Positions 24,899 to 32,677 of a stretch of DNA of 64,000 bases are shown piece after piece. This DNA is from WHSW01 sp963846565 (lineage in GTDB: Bacteria; Actinomycetota; Thermoleophilia; Solirubrobacterales; 70-9), in contig CAWJWL010000005.1 in NCBI GenBank assembly GCA_963846565.1, forward strand, positions 1,488,001 through 1,552,000, given 5' to 3'. Every line of letters begins with the position of its first letter. The first letter of the stretch is position 1. The notes beneath the pieces are model-generated. The model saw only the letters and a list, made by a program, of their open reading frames with translations. It ran no database searches and was not told the DNA's origin. A program made the translations under genes and the position numbers.

Positions 24899-26370
24899 GT
24901 CCTCAGATAACGTTGCAGCAGCGCCCACAGACCAATCGCGCCGGCGGCGATCAACGGCCCCGCGACCGGGACGGCATAGCGAGCGGCGTAGGTCGCGGTC
25001 GCGGTTGCGGCGAGGAGGACCAACGCGCTCCCTCCGAGCAGGACGATTCCGGCCCGGGGGCGCCCGCGCGCCGCCCAGAGGCCGAGCAGGGCGAGCAGGG
25101 CCGCCTGCGCGAGCAGAATGGGATGCGCGCGCAGGAGCGCCTGCGCGTCCTCGAGCACACCGGCGAAGCCCGTCACCTCGACCGGGCCGATCCGGTCGTA
25201 GTAGGCGCCGAAGAAGCGCGTCCTCAGGTCGTTCTCGACCTCCTCGACCCGGTAGGAGATCTCGAGGTCCAGGCCGATGTCGGAGAACGGCCGGCCGCGG
25301 CTGAGCTCGGGGAAGAAGTAGCCGACGAAGTCGCTCCCGGCGGCGCCGAGGAAGTCGAGCGGCTGAGCGCCGACCGCGGCCCAGCCGAAGTCGCCGAGCT
25401 CCTCGTCGCCGGCCGGTGGCGGCCCGAACTCCTCGTAGGCCGGGGAGTCGGGCTGCGAGCTGTAGAAGTAGGTCGCCGGCCGGTCGTCCCCCGGAGTCGT
25501 CTCGCACAGCTCCTCGGTGCCGGCCGGTGGGTCGAACCGGGCGCAGTCCGCGAACTGCGCCGTGCGCACGTAGACCCCCCGCCCGTCGGCCTGGATCAGG
25601 CCGAACGTGCCGGCGGAGGAGCTGTTGATCGCCATGTAGAGGAGGACGAGGACGACGGCCGGCGCAGCGAGGAGCGCAGCGCGGCTGGCGCGGGCGAGGC
25701 GATCGCCGGGAATCGCGAACGCGCCCCAGACGGCGATGAACGGGATCAGAACGATCGCCATCCCGCGCAGCCAGACGGCGGCCCCGAGCAGGAGCCCGGC
25801 GGCCAGCAGCCAGAGCTCCCGCGTCCCGAGCGGGCCGGCGAGTTCGCGGCCCGGATCCAGTCCGCGGACAGCGCAGTAGAGCGTGCCCGCATAGAGGCAG
25901 GTGAACGGCGCCTCCGTCGCGAGCATGTGCTCGAGCTTGATCTGATCGAGCGAGAGGAGGACGGCGACGGCGCCGACGAGGGCGACCCAGATCGGCGCGC
26001 CCAACCGGCGGACGGTTGCGTAGAGGAGGACGCCGGTGACGAGTCCGAGGATGTGCTGGATCTCGATCGTCCGTTCGACGTTGGCGGAGAACCAGTGGAC
26101 GATCTCGAGGAAGACCGGGTAGCCGACCGTGCGCACGGGGTCGTCGAACATCGAGTCGTGCGCCATCTGCATGTAGGCGCCGGAGTCGGGGAAGCTGAGC
26201 ACGAGGGGCCGGTAGCTGAGCTCGAGCGCGATCCGCATCACCGCGGCGATCAGGACCACGACCGCGAGCGCGAGCGGGATCCGGTCTACGGTCGCGCCCG
26301 CCCGCGCACCGAGGCCGGCGAATCGCGACTCGCCGGCACTCTCCGATGCCCCCGGTTCGGTGCCCTGCAT
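24895..26370 (-). CDS. GT-C membrane glycosyltransferase (GT39/ArnT-like), copy 2
   Basis: The product is 491 residues and is a paralogue of the next gene along its whole length: FPDSGAYMQMAHDSMF in the first loop, LSLDQIKLEHMLATEAPF, VYVRTAQFADCARF, YFFPELSRG and ARYAVPVAGPLIAAGAIGLW. Both keep the candidate catalytic Asp after the first helix. The duplication probably gives two acceptor or linkage specificities using the same lipid-linked donor, which the DPM1-like enzyme at 21.1 kb could supply. It lies 40 nt downstream of a GT2 gene on the same strand. Confidence 0.75.
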   Translation of the reverse strand: MQGTEPGASESAGESRFAGLGARAGATVDRIPLALAVVVLIAAVMRIALELSYRPLVLSFPDSGAYMQMAHDSMFDDPVRTVGYPVFLEIVHWFSANVERTIEIQHILGLVTGVLLYATVRRLGAPIWVALVGAVAVLLSLDQIKLEHMLATEAPFTCLYAGTLYCAVRGLDPGRELAGPLGTRELWLLAAGLLLGAAVWLRGMAIVLIPFIAVWGAFAIPGDRLARASRAALLAAPAVVLVLLYMAINSSSAGTFGLIQADGRGVYVRTAQFADCARFDPPAGTEELCETTPGDDRPATYFYSSQPDSPAYEEFGPPPAGDEELGDFGWAAVGAQPLDFLGAAGSDFVGYFFPELSRGRPFSDIGLDLEISYRVEEVENDLRTRFFGAYYDRIGPVEVTGFAGVLEDAQALLRAHPILLAQAALLALLGLWAARGRPRAGIVLLGGSALVLLAATATATYAARYAVPVAGPLIAAGAIGLWALLQRYLRT

Positions 26371-26410
26371 CGCGCCGAGGGTAGGGAAATCCGCCGAGGC
26401 GGACGCGGTC

Positions 26411-27310
26411 TCAGCCGCCGCCGCGAAGCCGGGCGACGGCCCGGTTGAAGGCGCTGCGCACGGCGGACAGGCCGAACTTGAGCGCGATGCCGGCGTAGAT
26501 CCCGCCGTTGACGAGCGGGTTGCCCTCCGGCGCGTAGTGGGCGCGGTAGAAGCGGAACATGCCGTAGTGGAACGCGTAGTTCAGCCGCAGGCTCCGGTTC
26601 TTCCCGCTCGACCCGGCCTTGGCGTGGATAACTGTCACCGACGGCTCGTACCAGGTCGTCCACCCGGCCTCCGCGAAGCGGTAGCAGAGGTCGAGGTCCT
26701 CCATGTACATCCAGTAGCCCGGATCGAAGAGCCCGACCTGGTCGAGGGCCGAGCGGCGGATCAGCATGAAGGCGCCGTTGATCGCCTCCACGGGGCCCGC
26801 CTCGAATTCACCGAGCTCGGTCGCCCGGTACTCGCTCAGGCGCCCCGAGTCGGCCCGCCGCCCCACCCCGGTGAAGTGGCCGAGGGCGCTGAGCGGGGTT
26901 GGGAACGCCCGCCTGGCGGCGTGATCGAAGCTGCCGTCCTCCTGCTCGAGCCGCGGCCCGACCATGCCGATCTCGGGTCGCTCGTCGAGGAGCTTCGACA
27001 GCGTCTCGAGCGCGCCCTCGGTGATCCGCGTGTCGGGGTTGAGCACGAGCACGTACGGCTCGTCGCCCGCCCGGATCGCAAGGTTGTTCGCGACGCTGAA
27101 CCCGAGGTTGTCCTCACTCGCCGCCAGCTCGACGTCGGGGAACTCGCGCGCGACCATCTCCGCCGTGCCGTCGTGCGACGCGTTGTCGACCACGTGCACG
27201 CGCATCTCGCGCTGGGGAGGAAACTCGCGGAGCGAGGCGAGGCAGTCGCGCAAAAGCGACTCGCAGCGGTAGGAGACGATGACGACGTCGATTGCGGCGG
27301 GCACATTCAT
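26411..27310 (-). CDS. GT2 family glycosyltransferase (rhamnosyltransferase-like)
   Basis: The product is 299 residues. The GT2 core is complete: IDVVIVSYRCESLLRDCLASL, VVDNASHDGTAEMV, LGFSVANNLAIRAG, LVLNPDTRITEGAL with the DxD equivalent, AINGAFMLIRRSAL, and GYWMYMEDLDLCYRFAEAGW with the catalytic ED. This NPDT/EDLD type is common in WbbL-like rhamnosyl- and mannosyltransferases of cell-wall glycans. The start is the ATG at 27310, with TACCCT 11 nt upstream; an earlier start would run into the divergent hydrolase promoter. Confidence 0.88.
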   Translation of the reverse strand: MNVPAAIDVVIVSYRCESLLRDCLASLREFPPQREMRVHVVDNASHDGTAEMVAREFPDVELAASEDNLGFSVANNLAIRAGDEPYVLVLNPDTRITEGALETLSKLLDERPEIGMVGPRLEQEDGSFDHAARRAFPTPLSALGHFTGVGRRADSGRLSEYRATELGEFEAGPVEAINGAFMLIRRSALDQVGLFDPGYWMYMEDLDLCYRFAEAGWTTWYEPSVTVIHAKAGSSGKNRSLRLNYAFHYGMFRFYRAHYAPEGNPLVNGGIYAGIALKFGLSAVRSAFNRAVARLRGGG

Positions 27311-27321
27311 CGCGCGCGAGG

Positions 27322-27340
27322 AGGGTAGTCCCCGCATAAT
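27322..27340. promoter_or_regulatory. Back-to-back -10 boxes of the GT2 and third hydrolase genes
   Basis: TACCCT on the minus strand (27327-27322) is 11 nt before the ATG at 27310. CATAAT on the plus strand (27335-27340), one mismatch from TATAAT, is 9 nt before the ATG at 27350. Confidence 0.4.
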
Positions 27341-27349
27341 CCCGAGACC

Positions 27350-28498
27350 ATGTCCCGGGGGAAGGCGGGAGCCGCCCTATCACTACTGACGCTCGCGTTG
27401 CTCGGCGTCGCGCCGGCAAAGGCCGCCCCGCCGGCCACGTCGCCGCAGCCACCGCCCGGCTTTTTCGGGGTCGGTCCGCAGACGTGGGTCGGCCCGTGGG
27501 ATCTCGAACGCATGGCCCAGGGTGGCGTGGGGACGTTGCGGCTCGAGTTCCCATGGGCGATCGTCGACCCGCAGGAGCCGGCTGGCGGCTTCGACTGGAC
27601 CGCGTTCGACCCCGTGGTCGGGACGGCCGCGGCGCGCGGGATCCGGATCCTGCCGGTGCTCTACCAGACCCCGGAATGGGTCGCTGCCCTCGACGGTCAC
27701 CCCGGATGCGGCACTGATTGCCGGGACTATCTGCCCACCGGCGACCTCGCCGTGCACGCCTGGGAGCAGTTCGCGAGCGCCGCGGCCGAGCGCTACGGCA
27801 AGGGCGGGACCTTCTGGGGAACGATCCCGGAGATCGAGCCCCGGCCGATCCGAGCGTGGCAGGTCTGGAACGAGCAGAACTCGGGACACCTGACCCAGCC
27901 GCAGCCGGCCGTCCGGCCCTACGCGCGCATCGTCCGGACGACCTCGCGGGCGGTGAAGGCGCACGACCCGGGGGCGCGCGTGATCCTCGGCGGAATGATC
28001 AAGGCGATGCGCGATCCCAATCTCGGCGGACTCCCCGGGCGCGGGTTCCTCACCCGCCTCTATCACCAGCGCGGGATCGCGCGCCACTTCGAGGGGATCG
28101 GCATCCAGCCCTACTCACACAACTTCCCGGCGGTCGCCCGCCAGGTGCGCGCGCTGCGGTCGGTCGCCGCGCGAGCGGGCGATCCCGACGTCGAGACCTG
28201 GATCACGGAGATCGGCTGGTCCTCGGCCGGCACGCCGCATCCGCTCAACATGGGCGAGGACGGGCAGGCGAAGTTCCTCACCCGCGCCTTCCGGCTCTTC
28301 ATCCACAACCGGGAGCGCTGGAACGTCCAGCTGGTCTCGTGGTTCAGCTGGCGGGATCGTCACGGGCCGGCGATCTGCGAATGGTGCCCCTGGAGTGGGC
28401 TCTTCTACGGCGCCGGCGGCGGGCTCCTCGATCCCTTGTCCGAGCTCAGGCCAAAACCCGCATGGCAGGCATACCTGGGGTTCTCCGGCGGGACCTAG
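27350..28498 (+). CDS. Secreted PslG-like glycoside hydrolase, copy 3
   Basis: The product is 382 residues with a signal peptide ending near VAPAKAAPP. It repeats the features of the two hydrolases at 3.8-6.1 kb: FFGVGPQTWVGPWDL, RLEFPWAIVDP, VWNEQNSG with Glu175, IQPYSHNFP, WITEIGWSS with Glu287, VSWFSWRDRHG and ICEWCPWSGLF. All catalytic positions are kept. Being about 21 kb from the tandem pair and monocistronic, it may be regulated apart from them. Its stop codon and that of the convergent ABC gene lie together in a small palindrome. Confidence 0.8.
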   Translation: MSRGKAGAALSLLTLALLGVAPAKAAPPATSPQPPPGFFGVGPQTWVGPWDLERMAQGGVGTLRLEFPWAIVDPQEPAGGFDWTAFDPVVGTAAARGIRILPVLYQTPEWVAALDGHPGCGTDCRDYLPTGDLAVHAWEQFASAAAERYGKGGTFWGTIPEIEPRPIRAWQVWNEQNSGHLTQPQPAVRPYARIVRTTSRAVKAHDPGARVILGGMIKAMRDPNLGGLPGRGFLTRLYHQRGIARHFEGIGIQPYSHNFPAVARQVRALRSVAARAGDPDVETWITEIGWSSAGTPHPLNMGEDGQAKFLTRAFRLFIHNRERWNVQLVSWFSWRDRHGPAICEWCPWSGLFYGAGGGLLDPLSELRPKPAWQAYLGFSGGT

Positions 28499-28510
28499 GC
28501 CTAGTGGTCC
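28491..28510. terminator. Dyad spanning two convergent stop codons
   Basis: GGACC and GGTCC flank a core containing CTAGGCCTAG, so the TAG stops of both convergent genes lie inside one inverted repeat with only 2 nt between the genes. It could act as a weak bidirectional terminator. Confidence 0.3.
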
Positions 28511-29250
28511 AGCACCAGGCCGAGGAACCGCTGCGTCCGCTCCTGCTTCGGGTTGCCGAGTACCTCCGCGGGCGGGCCCTCCTCGACGATCACGCCCCGG
28601 TCCATGAACACCACCCGGCTCCCGACCTCCCGCGCGAAGTTCATCTCGTGGGTGACGACGACCATCGTCATCCCCTCCTCGGCGAGCTCGCGCATCACGT
28701 CGAGGACCCCCTTGACCAGCTCCGGGTCGAGCGCCGAGGTGACCTCGTCGAACAGCATCACGCGCGGGTCCATGGCCAGCGCCCGCGCGATCGCGACCCG
28801 CTGCTGCTGACCTCCCGAGAGCCGGTCCGGGAACTCATCGACCTTGTCGGCCAGCCCCACCCGCGCGAGCAGGGCCTCCGCCTTGCCGCGCGCTTCCTCC
28901 GGCGAGCGCCCCAGCACCTTCTGCTGGGCGAGGGAGACGTTGTCGAGCGCGCACTTGTGCGGGAACAGGTTGAACTGCTGGAACACCATGCCCATCCGCT
29001 GGCGGACCATGTCGACGCTCTCCTTCGTGTCCTTGCCCGTGATCTCCTCGCCTTCGAGGAACACCCGCCCCTCGTCAGGCGGTTCGAGCAGGTTGATGCA
29101 GCGAAGGAGCGTCGACTTGCCGGATCCGCTCGGCCCGATGACGCAGACGACCTCCCCCTTCTGGATCTCGAGGTTGATCCCGCACAACACGTCGAGCGTG
29201 CCGAAGCTCTTGCACACGTTCTCGAGCTTGAGCATCGTCTCGCCGGCCAT
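28501..29250 (-). CDS. Polar amino-acid ABC transporter ATPase (GlnQ/HisP type)
   Basis: The product is 249 residues from the ATG at 29250, 1 nt after the permease stop. It has Walker A GPSGSGKSTLLRCINLLE, the Q-loop in MVFQQFNLFPH, signature LSGGQQQRVAIARAL, Walker B RVMLFDEVTSALDPE and the H-loop in VVVTHEMNFA. The order and wording are those of the polar amino-acid uptake family (PAAT). It is the last gene of an operon running binding protein, permease, ATPase. Specificity cannot be read from the ATPase. Confidence 0.93.
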   Translation of the reverse strand: MAGETMLKLENVCKSFGTLDVLCGINLEIQKGEVVCVIGPSGSGKSTLLRCINLLEPPDEGRVFLEGEEITGKDTKESVDMVRQRMGMVFQQFNLFPHKCALDNVSLAQQKVLGRSPEEARGKAEALLARVGLADKVDEFPDRLSGGQQQRVAIARALAMDPRVMLFDEVTSALDPELVKGVLDVMRELAEEGMTMVVVTHEMNFAREVGSRVVFMDRGVIVEEGPPAEVLGNPKQERTQRFLGLVLDH

Positions 29251-29251
29251 C

Positions 29252-30058
29252 TCAGGCGCCCGCCAATCCGGTGTTCTGCGGTACCACCGGCTCATCGTCG
29301 CCGCCCCCGCCACCGCGCTGGGTTCGCCGTTGCTCGCGGGCGATCAGGATGTCGACAACGCGTGCCATCGGAATCGTCAACAGCAGGTAGAGCAGCGCTC
29401 CGAAGACGATAGCCGAGCCGTTGTAGGTCTCGGCCTGGATGTCGCGGCCCGCCTGCGTCAGCTCAACGAGCCCGATGAACGCGACCAGCGACGTGTCCTT
29501 CATCAGGGCGATGAGGTCGTTCAGGAGCGGCGGGATGACCTTGCGCACCGCCTGCGGCACGATCACGTAGCGCATGGCGTCCCCGTGGCCCATGCCCAGC
29601 GAGCGCGCCGCCTCCATCTGACCGCTCGGCACTGCCTCGATGCCGGCTCGGTACACCTCGGCCATGTAGGCGCCGTAGGTGAGCGTGAGCGCCGCGATGC
29701 CGTACCAAAACGGCGACGGCTGGCCGAGCCAGGTCGGGCTGACGAGGCCGCGCGGCAGGATCTCGCCGCTGATCGGCGCCCCGAAGACCGAGACGCCGGA
29801 GACGAGCAAGAGCACCATGAGCAGGGGAATCCCGCGGAAGATGTCGATGTAGGCGATCGTCAGCCACCGCACGGGAGCCATGACCCGCGTGCGCGTCTGC
29901 CGCAGGACAGCCAGCACCAGCCCCCACGCGAGGGAGAGGATCCCGGCCAGTACGAGGAGCTTGATGGTGAACCAGAAGCCGTCCATCAACAGCTCGAAGC
30001 GGCCGTCCGAGAAGACGTAGTTCTTGAAGTCGAAGTAGTAGTTGACGATGAAGTCCAT
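29252..30058 (-). CDS. Polar amino-acid ABC transporter permease (HisM/GlnP type)
   Basis: The product is 268 residues with five or six membrane helices. The hisMQ-type start GFWFTIKLLVLAGILSLAWG, the segment AYIDIFRGIPLLMVLLL and the cytoplasmic EAA loop EAARSLGMGHGDAMRYVIVPQAVRKVIPPL are all present. It forms the membrane channel with the ATPase encoded 1 nt downstream. A strong Shine-Dalgarno (AAGGAG, about 5 nt from the ATG) supports the start. The C-terminal 20 residues are Gly/Asp-rich and unconserved. Confidence 0.93.
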   Translation of the reverse strand: MDFIVNYYFDFKNYVFSDGRFELLMDGFWFTIKLLVLAGILSLAWGLVLAVLRQTRTRVMAPVRWLTIAYIDIFRGIPLLMVLLLVSGVSVFGAPISGEILPRGLVSPTWLGQPSPFWYGIAALTLTYGAYMAEVYRAGIEAVPSGQMEAARSLGMGHGDAMRYVIVPQAVRKVIPPLLNDLIALMKDTSLVAFIGLVELTQAGRDIQAETYNGSAIVFGALLYLLLTIPMARVVDILIAREQRRTQRGGGGGDDEPVVPQNTGLAGA

Positions 30059-30110
30059 CGCGCTCCTTTCCGCAGGCTCGTCGGCACCCTAACCCGAAGT
30101 GCGCAAACGA

Positions 30111-30136
30111 CGAGGGGCGCCGGATGGCGCCCCTCG
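30111..30136 (-). terminator. Intra-operon hairpin between binding-protein and permease genes
   Basis: An 11-bp perfect GC-rich stem (CGAGGGGCGCC with GGCGCCCCTCG) closes a 4-nt loop in the 101-nt gap after the binding-protein stop. On the minus strand it is followed by a weak T-rich stretch. Such elements usually protect or over-express the binding-protein message relative to permease and ATPase. Confidence 0.6.
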
Positions 30137-30159
30137 CACGAACTGGTTTCGGCCCTCGC

Positions 30160-31020
30160 TCAGCTCGGGTTGTCGGTCGTGCCCGTGAGCACCGCCTCGG
30201 GCGGCTCAGTCGCGAAGTACTGCTCGTAGAGCTCCGCGATCGTGCCGTCGTCCTTGAGCGTCTGCAGCGCTCCGTTGATCGCCGCCACGAGCGGTGCGCC
30301 CTTGGCCATGGCGTAGCCGTAGAGCTCGTTGGTCGCGATCTCCTCGGCAATCACCACGCCGCCCTGCTTCTCAACCGCGTCGGCGGCGACGGGCTGGTCG
30401 ATGATCACCGCGTCGACCTGACCGCTCACGAGCGCGGCGACGGCGTCCGGGCCCTCGGGAAAGCCCCGGACCTCGGAAGCGTCGGTCTCGTCGTTGGCGT
30501 AGGTCTCCCCGGTGGTCCCGTCCTGGGCACCGACGATGGCGCCGGAGAGGTCAGCCGTCGTCGCGATGTCAGAGCCCTCGGGCACGAGCAGCGCCTGCTG
30601 CGCCTCGTAGTAGGGATCGGAGAAGTCGACCGTCTTCTGGCGGCCCGGCGTGATCGTCGACGCCGCCGCGGCGATGTCGAACTGGCCCGACGCGACGTCA
30701 CGGAAGATCGTGTCGAACGACGTGTCGGTGTACTCCGTCGTCAGGCCGAGCTCCTCGGCAGCGGCGTCGAGGACATCGATGTCATACCCGGAGATGTTCG
30801 GCGGCTGGCCGATCTCGAATGGCGGAAACGGCGTGTCGGTGCCCACCGTCAGCACTCCGTCGGCGATCAGGCCAAGGTCCTCGGTGGACCCGGCGCCCGT
30901 CGTCGCCTCGGTGTCCTCGCTGGTGGACGTGTCCTCGTCGTCATCGCCACAACCGACGCCGACAAGGGCGGTCAGGCCGAGCGTCAATGCCGCGACCAGG
31001 ATCAGCAAACGCGATCTCAT
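30160..31020 (-). CDS. Amino-acid ABC transporter substrate-binding lipoprotein (SBP_bac_3)
   Basis: The product is 286 residues. The N-terminus is a lipoprotein signal (LVAALTLGLTALVGVGC, lipidation at Cys24; position -3 is Gly rather than Leu, slightly unusual), followed by an acidic Asp/Glu/Thr linker. The binding domain reads LTVGTDTPFPPFEIG, GYDIDVLDAAAEELGL, FDTIFRDVASGQFDIAAAASTITPGRQKTVDFSDPYYEAQQ, the classic family 3 order, with Arg and Asp positions that bind the ligand's carboxyl and amino groups. It delivers the ligand to the permease at the outer membrane face. The ATG at 31020 has a GGGAG-type Shine-Dalgarno. Confidence 0.92.
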   Translation of the reverse strand: MRSRLLILVAALTLGLTALVGVGCGDDDEDTSTSEDTEATTGAGSTEDLGLIADGVLTVGTDTPFPPFEIGQPPNISGYDIDVLDAAAEELGLTTEYTDTSFDTIFRDVASGQFDIAAAASTITPGRQKTVDFSDPYYEAQQALLVPEGSDIATTADLSGAIVGAQDGTTGETYANDETDASEVRGFPEGPDAVAALVSGQVDAVIIDQPVAADAVEKQGGVVIAEEIATNELYGYAMAKGAPLVAAINGALQTLKDDGTIAELYEQYFATEPPEAVLTGTTDNPS

Positions 31021-31088
31021 CTTCCGTGCTCTCCCTCTCTCGATGTACTGGCTTGCGCTGATTTGCGCTGTGGTGCGCATATTCGCAC

Positions 31089-31685
31089 TTAGTCGGCCGA
31101 CCAGGCAATCGCGCACTCCCCGTGGCGCTCGAACGAGAGCCCGTGATCACGCTCCCAGCGCTCCAGCACCCATCGCTCGCCCTCTCTCCCGGCGTCGTCG
31201 AGGATCACCGCCGCGCCGCTCGCCAGGCGGTCGGAGAGCAGCGGCAGGGCCGGGTAGCGGGAGCGCTCCGCCGGTCCGTCCGCCGAGGCCGGCGGCCCGT
31301 CGACGAGCAGGAGGTCGACTTGACCCGGCAGCCCTGCGAGCGCCGCGCGCTCGTACCAGCCGCAGCCCGGCGCCACCAGCGGGTGGTCGGCAAGCGGCGC
31401 GTCGATGATCGTCGCGAACGCCCGGAGTTCCTCCTCCGCGAGCCGCTCGCGCCCGAGCGCGGCCCACTCCGGGTCGTGTTCGAGCGAGTGCACGGATCCG
31501 GCGCCGAGCCGGCGGAGCAGGCGCGCGATCGCGATCGTCGACCAGCCCGAGCCGCACTCGATCACTCGCGTCCGCCCGCCGTCGATCTGTTCGAGGACGA
31601 GCTCGAGCTCCGCATCGCCGAGCGCCCACGCGTCGGTGTCGATTGCAGGGCCGGCGGAGGCGATGTCGCTGAGCAGGGACGGCAC
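31089..31685 (-). CDS. Class I methyltransferase-like protein (Methyltransf_24 type)
   Basis: The product is 198 residues. VIECGSGWSTIAIARLL is motif I, SVHSLEHDPEWAALGRERL is motif II with an acidic residue, and VDLLLVDGPPASADGPAERSRYPALPLL continues as in O-methyltransferase-like proteins. GAAVILDDAGREGERWVL supplies the DDAGR element. The start is GTG, 8 nt from the divergent cysteine synthase region. It may belong to the polysaccharide methylation set even though the amino-acid transporter follows it. Confidence 0.7.
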   Translation of the reverse strand: MPSLLSDIASAGPAIDTDAWALGDAELELVLEQIDGGRTRVIECGSGWSTIAIARLLRRLGAGSVHSLEHDPEWAALGRERLAEEELRAFATIIDAPLADHPLVAPGCGWYERAALAGLPGQVDLLLVDGPPASADGPAERSRYPALPLLSDRLASGAAVILDDAGREGERWVLERWERDHGLSFERHGECAIAWSAD

Positions 31686-31702
31686 TACACTTAATGAAGC
31701 TA
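31686..31702. promoter_or_regulatory. Face-to-face -10 boxes of divergent genes
   Basis: TACACT on the plus strand (31686-31691) is 11 nt before the ATG at 31703. TAGCTT on the minus strand (31702-31697) is 11 nt before the GTG at 31685. Each transcript would start inside the other's promoter, so the two should exclude each other. Confidence 0.4.
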
Positions 31703-32677
31703 ATGCTGGAGCCGACTCTCAACCGGCCTTGCGGGGGACGCTACGGCAACCTGATCGAGGCCGTTGGCAACACGCCCCTGGTCGAGCTGCCCCGCCTCTC
31801 GCCCAAGCCCGGCGTGCGCATCTTCGCCAAGCTCGAGGGCCGCAACCCGACGGGCTCGGTCAAGGACCGGGTCGCGAAGGCGATGATCGAGGGCGCCGAG
31901 TCCGAGGGCGCGATCGCGCCGGGGCAGACGATCCTCGAACCCACCTCGGGCAACACCGGCATCGCCCTGGCGATGATCTGTCAGCGCAAGGGCTACCCGT
32001 TCAAGGCGGTGATGCCGGACAACGTCACCGAGGAGCGGACCCAGCTCCTGCGCATGTTCGGCGCCGACATCGTCTACACCGAGGGCGCCAAGGGCTCCAA
32101 CGGGGCGGTCGAGGTCGCGCTCGAGATGGCCGGCGCGGACAGCTCCTATTACATGCCATACCAGTACGGCAACGAAGCCAACCCGGGCGCCCACTACGAC
32201 GGCACCGCGGTCGAGATCCTCGACGAGCTCGAGCCCAGCGGCGGGGTCGCAGCGTTCGTGGCCGGCCTCGGAACGGGCGGGACTCTGATGGGCAACGGGC
32301 GCCGCCTGAAGGAGGCCGACCCGGAGACGAAGATCGTCGCCGCGGAGCCGATGCAGGGCGAGCTCGTCTCCGGCCTGCGCTCGCTCGAGGACGGCTTCAT
32401 CCCGCCGATCATCGACCTCTCGGTCCTCGACCGGAAGATCATGGTCTCCAACCGCGACGCGGTCATCTGGACGCAGAAGCTCCTCCGCGAGGAGGGCCTG
32501 TTCGCCGGCGTCTCGGCCGGCGCGGTGGCCGCGATCTGCGTCCGCATCGCCGGCGAGCTCGAGCAGGGCAACGTCGTCTTCCTCGTCCCCGACGACGGCT
32601 GGAAGTACCTCTCCTCGGGCGTCTACACAACTCCGGTCGACGAGCTCGAGGGTCTCGACTCAACCGTCTGGTGGTAG
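31703..32677 (+). CDS. cysM: Cysteine synthase family PLP enzyme (CysM/CysK)
   Basis: The product is about 324 residues. The PLP lysine is in NPTGSVKDR (Lys54 from this start), the substrate loop is PTSGNTGIALA, and the phosphate-binding loop is GLGTGGTLMGNGRRL. The C-terminus YLSSGVYTTPVDELEG matches CysM-type enzymes, which join O-acetylserine or O-phosphoserine with a sulfide donor. In mycobacteria CysM takes sulfur from the CysO thiocarboxylate that a JAMM peptidase later cleaves; a JAMM gene occurs at 40.4 kb but no CysO is in the window. The ATG at 31703 is preferred to one 9 nt upstream because of the promoter box. Confidence 0.85.
   Translation: MLEPTLNRPCGGRYGNLIEAVGNTPLVELPRLSPKPGVRIFAKLEGRNPTGSVKDRVAKAMIEGAESEGAIAPGQTILEPTSGNTGIALAMICQRKGYPFKAVMPDNVTEERTQLLRMFGADIVYTEGAKGSNGAVEVALEMAGADSSYYMPYQYGNEANPGAHYDGTAVEILDELEPSGGVAAFVAGLGTGGTLMGNGRRLKEADPETKIVAAEPMQGELVSGLRSLEDGFIPPIIDLSVLDRKIMVSNRDAVIWTQKLLREEGLFAGVSAGAVAAICVRIAGELEQGNVVFLVPDDGWKYLSSGVYTTPVDELEGLDSTVWW

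Noticed and set aside
24793..26448. A 551-codon plus-strand open frame opposite the second GT-C gene
   Set aside because: It is a shadow of an intact membrane protein gene and has no domain.
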